DNA from: Dissophora ornata
Taxonomy: Eukaryota; Mortierellomycota; Mortierellomycetes; Mortierellales; Mortierellaceae
Direction: 5' to 3'
NCBI GenBank assembly: GCA_025201705.1
Contig: MU616616.1
Span: 1 to 64,000 of the forward strand
Length of the DNA: 64,000 nt
Shown one piece after another: positions 25,792 through 37,932 of this stretch (positions are counted from its first letter, which is position 1; each line of letters begins with the position of its first letter). Both the position numbers and the translations under genes were made by a program. Below the pieces are notes generated by a model that ran no database searches, was not told where the DNA came from, and saw only the letters and a list, made by a program, of their open reading frames with translations.

Positions 25792-28700
25792 GGGGAGCAA
25801 GAGAGGGTGCGACTGAATAGGGATAAATAGGGACAGAGTAGCAGCATGGAGACAACACCATCGCGGTGTATCGGGTGCGTCTGCTTGGCCAGAGATAAGT
25901 GCACGACCTGAGACCGAAAAAAGGTCGTCGCAGAGGACCGACGGCCAGAACCTTAATTGAATGAATCGGACTGAATACTGATATCGCACACACACTGTCA
26001 TACCATCGCTTGGCGAGTGTGGAGGAAACACTAATGAAATGATGTGAACCTTCGAGCCTTTCTTGCCTCCCACTTTCTCGCTCTCTCGCTGCACTCTCAT
26101 AATCTACAGTACACACACCGACACGGAGAATACCAATCAAAGCATAACCCTATCGTCTGTCGACGAACATCAGCTTGCTGTATCTCCACGTTGCTCAGAT
26201 GAGACGGATACACCCATGGGCAAGCTCCACGCTTGTCGCCCTCATCTCAAGCGCAATTAAAGAAAGCGCCGAGCACTCCATCATATCTAGAGTAGCAATA
26301 CAAAAATGCTGCACAGACACACTGAAACACTGTCGATACAGAAAAAAGCAGACCACAATGGCACTCCGACATGTAGAATCTATCGCCAAAAGATAAGATG
26401 TTCGACACCATGGCCAGGGGTGGGCGGTCAATGAACCCCATTGAAATGTCACCACTCTGCGCGATTTACCATTCTCTTGGGAAAAAAAAAAACATTTATC
26501 AGAGCAAACCCATCAAGCCGATGATCAGTCTGCGATAGTGCCATGGAACCATGGGCATCGATCTGTGAGAAAAACTGAAATGCATTATGACTGCAAGTAC
26601 ACACACAAATTCTGCAGAGTTCATGCATTCGATTTTGCCCCCTACCTTTGTGATTACTCTTATTGTTTGTTGTTTGTTGTCTCTGTTTTTTTTCCCTTGG
26701 AATGCGCATGGAGACGCTTTGACACCAAAGAACAGAGGTTTAAAGAACAATATTATTAGAAAGGAAAGTTTTGATCATGATTGTCTCACCATGGTAAGGA
26801 AGCAAGGAATAACACCGAGGAAAAGAAAAAATATATATCTGGTTGATCGATTGCTGTAACACCAGGGATCGTATTCCCTAAAGGAGTCGAGGCCGAAAGG
26901 CAGAGAGGACAAGGCGAAAAGCCAGCGTACTATGGAGCCTGTACCAACATCTTCAACTTGATCCTCCTTGATCGGACCGGGTCTGCATTATTCACCCATT
27001 CAACTATCAAACAATTGCGTGCTAAACTTTCGACCATGGACCAGGGATAGTTTAGAGTTGTGCCTGGAGTATCGAGTGATGGACACATTCATGTATGCAT
27101 ATTATTGATTGTAAGATATCTTGTTAATCGCATTACAATGAACGTTAACAATTGCTCACTGGACCCGTTGGCTTTACTGCTGAAAATAACAGCTGCAGAT
27201 CCTGCAGCCGCTGAAGGGGTATTTGGTTAGCGCGATTTCTTAATTCCTTCTTGCGATTGGATTTGCTTGATGTTTTTGTTTGTATTCCATGGTAAGGCTC
27301 TTTATGCTTGTTACTTCTTTCCAGGACTTCTGCCTGTTTTTTTTTTTTTTTATTTGTTTTGATGTGAGAAGATGGGTCAAGATGCTCCGCGAGTTAAACG
27401 ATGAAAAATAACACAATAACGACATTGACGGCGAACACGAGGCTATTTCTGGCGACGAAGATATCGTATCGTTCATCGCACAAACGAAGTGCTCATCAAT
27501 GGTTTTTTTATTTTTTTATTTCGTTGTTTGGCCTCGTGCTTCCTAAAACGTCTGAGCCACAAAATGCCTGTAGACAAAGAGGAGTGGGGGATGGGGCGAT
27601 GCATAATGGGCTCATTGGCGCGATTGCTGCGATATGTTCCCTCGACCTCTAGCATTCCATGTGGGACGAAAGAGAGAGAAGACCCGGCTATATACACTTC
27701 CGTTGCTCTGTAGATGTCCATATTCATTTCCTTTGGTAAAGGCGCGCTCACTCTCCTTCCTCCTCTTTGTGATGGCTTGATATCCAAAGCAGGGGATTAG
27801 GTCATGATACAGAATTTGAACTAGCTTAGTGCGTGGATAGCATTCAAGGTAATTTGAGCCAAATCTCGCGTCATGCCTAATAGTACAACTAGACTCCATG
27901 GACAATCGAATCGGCAAAAAGGAAAACAAAATTATGGCTCCGCTCTTTGCCTGTTGCGATCCCGCCCCAGCGTTATCTGTAAATGTCTTTATCGTCATCA
28001 TTTCGCTCTTGTATCAGCCCTTATTATCTTTTGTATGTTTTGCTCTGTGAGAGAGACAGCCTGCACAGGAGCTATCATTTTTTGACGGATACACGTTAGG
28101 CAATCGTTCCTTCGGGGCTCAAAAACATTAAACATGTTATGTCGGTATCAGCAACCAAGATTAACAAAAGATAAACTGGGTTAGCAGCATTGATGTCCGG
28201 CATCGATTGCGCTCATAGACACATTGTACGGCGAGTGCATGCATCGCATAAAGCAATTTGAATGCGTTTATGCTAAGATTGCTGATCGTTTAATCATATG
28301 CAGGAGGCGCGGCCTCCGGTATGCATTTGTCAAGCTACAGATAATAGCGAGGAACCACAAGCATGAGCCTTCTTGGACGTCAACTTGAGCCAATGAAAAC
28401 ATCAATGCGCATGTGTCAGGAACAGGAGAAATGGTCAATCAATGAGAACACCCCACTCAGGCTATGGGCGGGATTTCTGGCACATATAATTTTTGTTCCA
28501 TGGCACGTTTAATTAGGTAGCTCGATAGCTTTATGTCAAGTACATTTCGCCGCCATTATGGACCTCATTGGCTACGAGCGATTCATGGAATCCAAACTCC
28601 TCCCACGGATAAAACAACCAAAAAAAAACAAACAAATCCCCCCCCCCCAAGCACATCACAACTCTAAAATTTGCATTAGTGCCTGAAGCGCAATTGCCAA

Positions 28701-31700
28701 ATTGGCCATGTTCGGTTTCCCACACACGGAACACCGAGCACTATGCTGAAGACAACATCGCTCGACCGTTTTAGACAAGAACAAAGTAGTATCCGATATC
28801 ACGGTCGGAATAGGAGCTTGAGTGAGACCGGCGTCTCTTGTCTCTTGATACGATCTATACAACTATCATGGTCATCATCAGATTGTGGGATTGCGAAGTG
28901 CATCAAATGGAACACAGGTATATGGAAGGGGTGTCTGCAGGTTGCACTCGAGAGGCACATCCGAAGAGGAAACTGATAAGTAGGCAATGACTAAAATCCG
29001 AGATGAGGTGGGGGAGGAGGAGGGGGGTGAACGTTGTTTATCCTACCAATCACGGTCGTCTGATGTGCCTGACGATAGTGAAGTATCTCTGGCCTCGTAT
29101 ACTCTCGCCCTGACTTGGCGCCGTGTGCACTGTTTCTTATTATTTTTTTTTTTGCGTGGGGGTGAGGGGAAGTGTCAAGCGAGCGCCTGTTACGCCTCCC
29201 CACTTCTATACGCTTTTCGTGAAATATGCGATTCATTTTCGAGGATCAGGAAACCAATGCCTTATTTCGTCCTCGTTCATGTGTACAAAGAGAGAAGTTC
29301 GAAATGAACAAATATACCCTTTTCTTCGTTTCCCCAGTTTAATGAGTACTTGGAAAAGTGTGGGGAGGGTTTACGAGTATCCTATTACACATTGGATGTT
29401 ATTATTTTGGAGCAAAAACAAAAACCAAAAGATTGTTTTGATAACAGATTCCTAAAATGGGTGTATCCGTGGCACTTTTCTGGTGCCCACCCACCTTTGT
29501 TTATTTATTTTTAGATAGCCAACAGATTTCACCTCTCATATCAGAATCGAGGAGAGCCCGCTTTTATCATCCACGATCTCTCTATCTCACCACACGTACA
29601 CGCGGGGGGACACGTGTTGCAGTATGGGAGAGAGCATGTGATCTGCAAATACAGAGAGACGATTGAACCATGCAAGAAGTGAAATTTCTCACGCTGTGCG
29701 CACGTTGCTCAAGCACCAAATAGCCCTTCAAGAAACCCTGCTTGAATAGACTGACTGAACGCATGGCGAAAGAATTTAATGCCATCTGTTCTTGCTGTTG
29801 CTGGAACATGGTATGGTGTGCAAAAGTGTCGCTTGTCGGTCCGAGTAATACTTTTATACCATAATGTGCGTAGTCACTTTGTGTCTACTGTAGTATATAC
29901 AAATACGGCGTGTCCTCCTCGCAAGACTGCCCTCCTGTACCGAATTCAAGCGTGCTTGAAGGTTAGTTTCCAAGCGTGAGTTTACTCTTTGATAGCAGCG
30001 TGATATATGTCTTCACAGCGGTGTTCGGGCGGGCGTGAACATTTCTAAGCCGCCATTTCTTGGAAGAAAATAGATGTGTCCTGTGTAGAGTATCCAGTGC
30101 GTGATTTTCCGTTGAGGGCAGACAAATGAATATGTTTAGATCTACGAGGGAAAAGGGTACGTTAGGATTGCACAACATCTTCTGCTTGCGTGCAAGTGCG
30201 AGTGCGAGCCAAAGAAATAAGAAAATGCACAGGACGAACGATTAAGCAAAAGCACAGACAGGTCTAGCTCGTCTGCTTCGTTTTCACGAAGTCATCTTGG
30301 TCTATTGAAATAAAGAACATAAGATCGTTTCATATAACACCACCATGGTTCTAATCGCTCTCGCCCCTTGCTTTATCATGAAGCACCGGAGATGCATCTA
30401 GGCTTCGCTTAACAAGCCAAATGGCTGGACCTTTCTACTCAATATCTGTCCAAGTGTACAATCTTAGTTATCTCAGTGCGTACAAAGAATCGGCACCTCA
30501 ACAACTGAGGGGCACGCAAGGGAGTACAAGCGCTTGTTTCGTTTTGTTTGACCTTCCCTGCTTGACGGAACAAAGTCCTCGTGAGGATGCTGAGACTTCC
30601 TCCTCTTAACGGGCGAGATTTGTTGTTTGTGGAAAGTACCCTTGATTGCCCACCATCTGCAGTGTTCCAGTTTGAGCTCATTTCCCCCACCATACTGTAT
30701 GATGCCACTGTGCGTCGTCTGATCTAGAACTTTAAGAAACCATCTCTCAACAACTCCGGGTTTATGTCTCCACTATCTCGGGAGTGTGCCGCTGCAGCGA
30801 AAGATCAAATCGCTGTCAGGTCTAGCATTGTAGTCAAGTCTACATTTGTGTTATCCGGCTTCAGTGTATTTTTTTTTCTCAGTCACCGACATGTACTAGT
30901 GTCAACCGTTTTCAGTGAAATATGGAGCGATGCAGGTGCGTCGTTTTTTTTTGGGTGTGTGTAAGGGCTGGAGCAGGGGTAGACATACCGTTGAATGTAC
31001 TTGCGGGATGATTCCTTCAATAATAGGGACCGAATGCGGTTGTTGTTTTTGGCCAACCTCCCGACCTTGCTCTCTCGATCACAAAATTTTCCCTGGTGAA
31101 ACGATCGAAACTGACTAAACCTTGATCAAAGAAAGCCATTCGTCACCTTCTTAAAATAAATAACGGGCAGCCAATAACCTCAGGAAGGGGATTCAATTTA
31201 ATTCTCTTTTTCCACGGAAAACAAAAACAACCTTTGGGATGTGGGGATGGACAGGCTCATATGCAGTGTACATGTAGTGTATCCTCATGTGAGGTTGTCT
31301 GGTCTCCCCCTCCCCAGGGATTATGCTTTAATCTTCTCGGCAGATGTTGACGGTGGAGCTAAAGGACCTATCTTGCAAAGCCAGCTACAACTAGTCAAAG
31401 TAGAGATTGAGAAAGATTGAGAAAGGTCAAGAAAGAAACTTAGTTGGGAGCATCATAAGGCAATTTTTTTTTTTTTTTTTTTGAATTGGTACACTAACTT
31501 TCTATTTACGCCTGCGGAATAGATGTCGAGGTGTGGGTCGCACGGCAAGCGACGAGTCCGCAGCATTCGCTGTCAGCTGGTTTTTACTAGACTGCACATT
31601 TGTTTACACCACACTACAGTACAACACTTTCAAATAAACAAACAAACCACCAACGAGACAACAAAGAGATCATGCACGCAGATAGCTTGATAACTTCGAA

Positions 31701-33691
31701 ACCTTATTCGCTTGTACGACATAAAATACGACTTGATAACATATCAGCAAAAAAATTCCATCTCCAATAGGTTGATGACTGCTAATCTTAGGCATTGATG
31801 GTTCGGAAACGGCTCCCTGCTTACAGCTACAGCCATACTCACTTACTAACCAAGTACCGCCTTAGAATGAAGACTGACATAAACAATTAAAAGTGAAAGA
31901 TAAAAGGTCGATCTGGATCTATGGTTTAGACGGAACCTCGAGCTTGTGTTCCAAGAGAAGTACATTTACCAATGATAATGCTAATGAACACGCTCATTAT
32001 GCTCTTTGTGGTCCAGATATTCGTAGATCCAAACTGATACAGGCCAATGGGGGGGTTTACGACTTTGTTCAATATTTCAGGTTTGTTGATTGGTTGGGGC
32101 TTGCTCGCATCCACTGGTTCCAGGGTTGTTCCTGCAAGCTGACTCTTGTATCCACTGTTAGCCCCCTGTCATCTATTTGCTCTGCAATCCGGCTATTCCG
32201 CACATCGCAATAACAAAGGGAATAACTGAATAAAAAAATAAACAAGGTGTTATTGATTCGAAACAAATATCGGCCAGACCAGTAAGACGAGAAGCACTCT
32301 TCAAATGAAGGTACCACCGTCCTCTATGATATCTGCTGTGTCGCTCCTTTCTGTTTACCGAATCCCTCGAAACTGCACGGCTGACTACAACTTTCTGGGT
32401 TCGATTTACTGTTGAATTAGCGCTGTGAATATTTGCATTGATGGACACAGGGACGTGGCCCTTCCCCCCCAGCCCTCTTCGCCCGCTATGTCTATTTGAG
32501 GATGCTCCGTGAACACACCAGCGGGGGATGAAAAATCACTATGATTAGACTGTGGGCACGCTACACGGTCCAAGGCCTACCTGTTGAGTTCTAAACCCAG
32601 ATCAAAGAGTCCATGGGCGAGAATCGGGGTTGTTGTCTTGCTGCGGGAAAGTGGAGAAAGTCAGCGAGACGAATAGAGTTTCACTTCCAAAAGTGGGACC
32701 GATAGTCGGAAACGCTATTTCATAAAACTGGAAGAGCACCTAACTCGAATCATTACAATTTGCGCCCATGAATCAAACAGGCACAGTTCGGCCTTTTTTT
32801 TCCATTGTTGCTGAATATATCGGATCAATATTCAGTCAGCCAAAATCAGGCGCAGAATGAATTGAAATAAGGAGGAGGAAATCAATCCACGCCCTCTACC
32901 TGCATAAACATACATTACTACTTTAGCAATTGATTTGTGCCCAATTCACATTTTTTTTACTCACCTCACATGCTACATGCTCGCGTGAGGTGGATGGTAT
33001 GGATGAGCAAGGCAAAGACAAATACAAAGAGTAGATTCTCGTTGTCAATGCTCAACCGATGAAAGATAAAACAAAACGGGCATCGAGGTACGTTTCTGTG
33101 AGGCAAAAAGATGATTAGTGATGGCGAATGGACAACTTAGGTTCGTTTCTGGTCAAATCGCTTCTTTGTTGTTGTTGAAAAGTTTAAACAAACTCACTCA
33201 CCTGTCTATCGAGTGAAGACACAAGAAAGGGTGTCAACAAAAACGGGTTACAACCCTTTAAGATCTACAGCGAATGAATTAGAATGAATTCTGATCAAAA
33301 GGATGAGCGGAAGACTTGGTACGCTTGCCTAAACCATGTGGAATCGCATCCATGTATGAGAACAACAAAAAAGTGTCCGGAGTGCTAAGCTGTCGAGACC
33401 ATTGAGATGGAAGGGACAATTTTCTTATTAAACGTTGTGAGTTTGAGTAGAGTTGAGTTGAAAACGTCGGACAAAGCCAGGTGACTGGTTTGGAATCATT
33501 TTTCCTTGTCTGCGCTTGGAACAAACAACCTGTACAACAACTCTACTTGCTGCAGGATTGACCGAGGGAACAGGAAGGTGGGCTCTCACATGTTTGCTCG
33601 CGAACGCGCTATTGAGATCATGGCGGACTGAATACTTTCTATTCACTCTTCATCTGCCTGTTGGCCGCTTGCCAGTAGAGAAGGAGTTCCT
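25792..33691. other. ~8 kb region without a supportable gene
   Basis: I read both strands between the bHLH promoter and the Unc93-like promoter and found no frame with family-like conservation, no chain of exons, and no intact transposase or reverse transcriptase. Short open frames here (all under ~130 residues) have random-looking composition. The region holds many T8-T19 runs (for example 31464-31482), a C10 run near 28639, and CA/GT-poor unique sequence. I found no convincing tRNA. It may contain untranslated RNA, long leaders, or decayed repeats. Confidence 0.5.
31464..31482. repeat. T19 homopolymer
   Basis: Nineteen consecutive thymines in the gene-poor region. No adjacent gene explains it. 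Confidence 0.75.
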
Positions 33692-33698
33692 TATAAAA
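33692..33698 (+). promoter_or_regulatory. TATA box of the Unc93-like transporter gene
   Basis: TATAAAA about 125 bp before the start codon, followed at 33715-33745 by a T-rich tract broken by single C residues and then CT-rich leader. This is a strong-promoter layout and agrees with the biased codon use of the gene. Confidence 0.6.
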
Positions 33699-33820
33699 AC
33701 GCCCTCCCATACCTTTTTTTCTTTTTTTTCTTTTTTTTCTTCACCCTCAGGTCTCTCCTCCCTTTTTATCTCTTCTCTCGTCTCCGCCTCGCCTCCTTCC
33801 ATCCTTCACTCCCATTCACA

Positions 33821-35348
33821 ATGTTGAAACTCTCTGACCCCATGGCCCAGGTCATCATCCTGGTAAGTTGGGCGCTACTCCTCCTTCTCTTGCATCGCCT
33901 TCCTTGTCTATCACTTCCTCAGCTCCTAACACGCACTCATTATCTACATTCTCTAGGGTTTCATCTGCTTCTGCTGCCCTGGTATGTTCAATGCCTTGCA
34001 GGGAACTGGCACCTACGGCCTAAGCGCCAAGGATTCCGATGTCGGAAACCATGCTGGTACTGCTCTCTCAGTTGTGTTCGCCTTCTCCTCCCTGTTCGCT
34101 GGTGCTCTTTTCAACATTATGGGTCATCGTCTCCTCCTCATTCTCGGAGGTTTGACCTACGTCCTCTATGTCGGATCTTTCTTGGCCTACAACTACATTC
34201 AGTCCATCGTCTTCGTCGTCATCGCTTCCTGCTTGCTCGGTATTGGTGCAGGTTGGTTGTGGTGCGCTCAGGGTGCCGTCATGATGGGTTACCCCGACGA
34301 GGGTGAGAAGGGCAAGTACTTCTCCATTTTCTGGGCTATCTTCAACTGCGGCGGTGTCCTCGGTAACGTCATTCCTCTCGGAATCCAGTGGAATGACTCT
34401 ACCGCCGGCGGTGCCAGCACTGGTTCATATGTCGGATACATGGTCGTCATGACCGTTGGTTCCCTCATCTCCGTCCTCTTGTTGCCCACCTCCAAGGTCA
34501 TCCGCAAGGATGGTTCCCACGTCGTCAAGATCAGGTACTCGAGCCCCATCGACGAGCTCAAGTCTGTTTTTGCCCTCTTCAAGGACTGGCGCATGTTGGC
34601 TCTCGTCCCCATGTTCTTCTCTTCCAACTGGTTCTACACCTATCAATTCACCGCCGTCAACGCGTTCAACTTCACTGTTCGCACCCGTAGCATGAACTCG
34701 ATGTTCTACTGGTTCGCTCAGATTCTTGCTTCTATCGCCTTTGGTTCCTTCTTGGATCGTCCTCAGTGGTCCCGTCCCACTCGTGCCCGCTATGGACTCA
34801 TCTTGTTGACCACTGTCTTGGCTGCTACCTGGATTGGAGGCATTGTCTTCCAGACCACCTTCGGACCCAGGAACGCCATGTTGAACAGCAGCGGTGTCTG
34901 GGTTAAGAATACGGCTGACTTCCACATGATCGACCTTGTCGACAACACCAGCGAGTACATGGGACCCTTCTTCCTCTACTTCTTCTACGGTGTTTCCGAT
35001 GCCATGTACCAGGGTTACTCTTACTGGTTGATGGGAGCCCTTACCAATGACACTAACCAGGCTGCCCGCTTCGCTGGTTTCTATAAGTTCGTCCAGAACT
35101 TGGGAGGTGTCTTGGCCCCCGTTGTCCAGACCTCAGTCATTGGTAACGGTCCTTCGGATGGTTACAACGCCCTTCACGCGACCGGCCACGGTATGGGCGA
35201 GATCATCATCACCGTTGTCCTCGTCTTCCTCGGTGTTCTCGGTGCCTTCCCTGTCGCCTTCAAAGCCGTCAAGGACCACACCGTTGAGGACGGTGATGAT
35301 GTCGTTTCTGAGAAGCAGGAGGCTGCCTTCGAGGATATCAAGGCGTAA
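33821..35348 (+). CDS. Unc93-like major facilitator transporter (DUF895 family)
   Basis: Two exons (33821-33862 and 33957-35348) give 477 residues with about 11-12 hydrophobic spans. The first exon encodes only 14 residues. The second opens with GFICFCCPGMFNALQGTG, a family hallmark in which the first helix carries the CCPGMFNAL motif. Other family stretches are GAGWLWCAQGAVMMGYP, FWAIFNCGGVLG and YKFVQNLGG. Fungal Unc93-like MFS proteins are poorly characterised permeases, and the substrate is unknown. Codon choice is strongly biased to C-ending and GGT codons, unlike the neighbours, which suggests high expression. The C-terminal tail is acidic. It stands alone at the end of the gene-poor region. 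Confidence 0.9.
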
Positions 35349-36236
35349 AAAGGTCATTTGATTAGTCTTTTACTCTCTCCATTTAGTACCCATTATACAA
35401 CTTAATTGCTCCCTTTTACCCGCATGGACTCTTTCCCTACACATTATTACAAATGGTCTTGAGCCACAATAATAAAAATCATCTTGTAAAACTTTCCTGT
35501 TGTGCAACAAGCACGTCGTTGACGACCGGATAGTCTATTGGGTTGTCATGGCAGTTTAAGCGGTTCGCACCCATTTTAGGACAAGAACCTGTTTGAGTTG
35601 ACCCAGGGGCAGCAACCTTTGGGGCTTTGACGCGGGCAAACGTTACAAGGCGTCACATCAAGACATAAGATGTGTCGAAGGCCAATCGGGTAGCACAAAC
35701 GTAAAAACCTTCCGCACCAGAGAGGAGACACCCCTGACCCTGTCCCTGACCCTGACTTTGACCCTTAAGCCTTGAAGGCCTGAAGCCAAAGGACTCTTTG
35801 ATGTCATTTTAAATTTTAGCACCTTGCGAATTAAGAGAGGCGCCGCATGGGTTGACTGCGCACATGTTTAACTTTGTTTGGAAACGGAAAGCAAATGCTT
35901 AGAGCGACAGTCTCGAGGAGGGACGATGACGGTTGAACGATGCCAAGGAAACGGCACAACACCCATCGCAGATAAGACCGTTTGGCAGCCCGAAAATAGC
36001 TAGCCACGTGCCGTGCAATGTCGCTCCACACGCAGTGTTCAAAGGATGTTCCTTTTTTCGTCGACAGAAAAAAAAGCCCACACCTCATTCACCTCTTCGA
36101 CATTCGCTGCATTCGTTTTAGTTCCTTACCCTTCCTTGATTCAACATTCACAACCGAGAGAAAATTAAGTCAGCAAAAAGTCAGCAAACAAAATCGCACG
36201 CAGGATATTCGACAACATATTCTTTCAATATACATC
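35349..36236. other. Intergenic region with a degenerate CCCTGA repeat
   Basis: The first ~140 bp should be the 3' UTR of the transporter (AATAATAAAAAT near 35470). Bases 35732-35767 hold about six imperfect CCCTGA-type hexamers. The last ~250 bp are CT-rich leader for the WW-domain gene. No coding frame was recognised. Confidence 0.45.
35732..35767. repeat. Imperfect CCCTGA hexamer array
   Basis: Units read CCCTGA, CCCTGT, CCCTGA, CCCTGA, CTTTGA, CCCTTA in direct order. It is a short tandem repeat with a telomere-like look but not the TTAGGG/CCCTAA sequence. Confidence 0.6.
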
Positions 36237-37148
36237 ATGGGCTGCACAAATTCAAAAGGACTCTCCGAAGGATCAACAGCCTACAGGCCCCAGCAGCAGC
36301 AACAACAAGTCCCCTACGCTATATCTCCTCAGATGTTGCCGCCTTCGACTCTTCCTCAGGGCTGGTAAGGACGCACTCTGTTCTCTGTTCCTTTTCATCC
36401 AACCCGAGCAACTATTGCTGTTTTCTAACATCTGCTTTGTTATGTTCCCGCATGAAACTCTCTCAGGATCTCACAATTCGACCCAAATAAGCAGCGCCTC
36501 TACTACATCTACCCTCAGACCGGGCATGTGACCTGGGCCCACCCAGGCGGACCCGCTGCAGACGCTCAGGAGATGGCACGGTTCTATCAGATCCAGGAGC
36601 TGCAACGTCAGCAGTACGGTCAACAGGGGCAGGCCTATGCGAACAATAGCATTCATAGACCGTTTGCTGATTCTTATAACCGCATGGGAGGCATGGGGCC
36701 GGGTGCCAGTCTTGCGATGGGTGTAGTTGCAGGCAAGTCAATTTTTTTTCGACTTTGTTGTTTTCTCGGTTTCGAGCGAAATCCGTTTACATTGCGCTCT
36801 TGGGTTGCTCTCAGGAATTCTATTTTGATGTGAGGTACAGATTATTTCGCACACTTGACTAACCCATTCTTCCATCTTGTTCAAACAAATGCAGGTGGTG
36901 CTGCAGGATTACTGGCGGGAGAGTTGTTATCTGGAGGATTCCATCACAACAATGGCTTCTATGGAGGAGGATACGGAGGAGACTATTACGGCGGAGGTGG
37001 CGGCGACATCATCCCGGCCGATATCGGCTACAACGGTGGTGATGTGATCCCTGCCGACAATTTTGGTGGCGGTGATTTTGGAGGCGGCGGAGGCTTCGGA
37101 GACTTTGGTGGCGGAGGAGACTTTGGAGGTGGAGATTTTGGATTTTAA
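36237..37148 (+). CDS. WW-domain protein with N-terminal acylation signal and Gly-rich tail
   Basis: Three exons (36237-36364, 36467-36732, 36895-37148) encode 215 residues. The start MGCTNSK has Gly2, Cys3, Ser6 and Lys7, the pattern for N-myristoylation plus palmitoylation, so it is probably membrane-anchored. A WW domain runs ~40-71 with W43, an aromatic YYIY strand and W66 followed by HPGG; such domains bind Pro-rich peptides. A Gln-rich stretch comes next. Then a small-residue segment (VVAGGGAAGLLAGELL) and a tail of Gly/Asp/Phe repeats (GGGDFGG type). The layout recalls yeast Wwm1 (WW domain followed by a Gly/Ala-rich tail), but orthology is uncertain. Intron 2 uses a GC donor. Confidence 0.82.
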
Positions 37149-37932
37149 GAGATGATTTTGTTGCCATTGCAGGAGCCTTATCCCCTCTTCCCTTTCTTTG
37201 CACAAGAACTAAATTGTAGCCATGACCAGTGTAATAATATAATAATATTCTGACGAAACGCAAAAAGATAGATGACCTCCTACTCGTACAGAGCGGTGTT
37301 ATAATATCTGCTCGAGGGTGTTTTCTTGGTATCCTCACTCGAGACCGCCAGCAAAAATATATCGGTGCTTGACAGAGTCTGAATTGCTGCCTGAGAGATT
37401 TTAATAAGGCACTCCTGATGAAGGATGTCCAGAAAATAAACTGCCTATCTCTCAAGAAAACTGCTTGGGATGTATTTATATTCCTATGGGAAGATACCCA
37501 GAAACAAACGGCGTTGGCCACGGGCAGGCAACGGCAGCAAAGAACAGGCGTGCCGCTGAGTAGGAATGGATTTGCTACACAACACTTGGCCTAAACTCCT
37601 AGGATTTACTACGTGACGCGTAGTCTGGAGACCGAAATGTTTTTTTTTGATGTCACCAAGGACGTAGAAAAATCTTTCTACGCTCATTTTATGTTCTCTC
37701 TTTGGCTATATCACCACAGCTAACTAACGAACAGAAATGTTGAATTGGTGACAGCAGGCATGGGGGAGGGTATGAGAAGGCATCAAGGGTGCGAATAATA
37801 GTACAATGAAAAAGGGATGAAATGGTACAGAAAGGGTTTACGAACAAAGTACAGATGAGGTAATGAGGCAAAAATGGTATAAAGCGTGAGAAAAATAGAA
37901 AGAAAGAAAGAAAAAAAAAAAAGGGCGATCGC
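37149..37932. other. Convergent 3' intergenic space
   Basis: About 780 bp between the WW-domain gene and the CSL gene. It has AT-rich words suited to 3' ends (ATAATATAATAATATTC near 37234) and an A-rich run at 37906-37923. No convincing coding frame. Confidence 0.45.

Noticed and set aside
25570..26100. Upstream extension of the bHLH frame (to over 500 codons)
   Set aside because: The extra part has leader-like CT-rich composition, lies across a TATA box, and has no conserved sequence; the ATG at 25569 opens a sensible protein.
31893..32213. 106-codon plus-strand frame in the gene-poor region
   Set aside because: No recognisable motif, no conserved exon structure, and length expected by chance in 8 kb.
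32330..32415. GGGTTCGATTTAC resembling a tRNA B box
   Set aside because: No matching A box, anticodon stem or acceptor stem within 90 bases upstream.
37009..37521. Minus-strand frame opposite the Gly-rich tail of the WW protein
   Set aside because: Shadow of the repeated GGN codons on the other strand; no family features.
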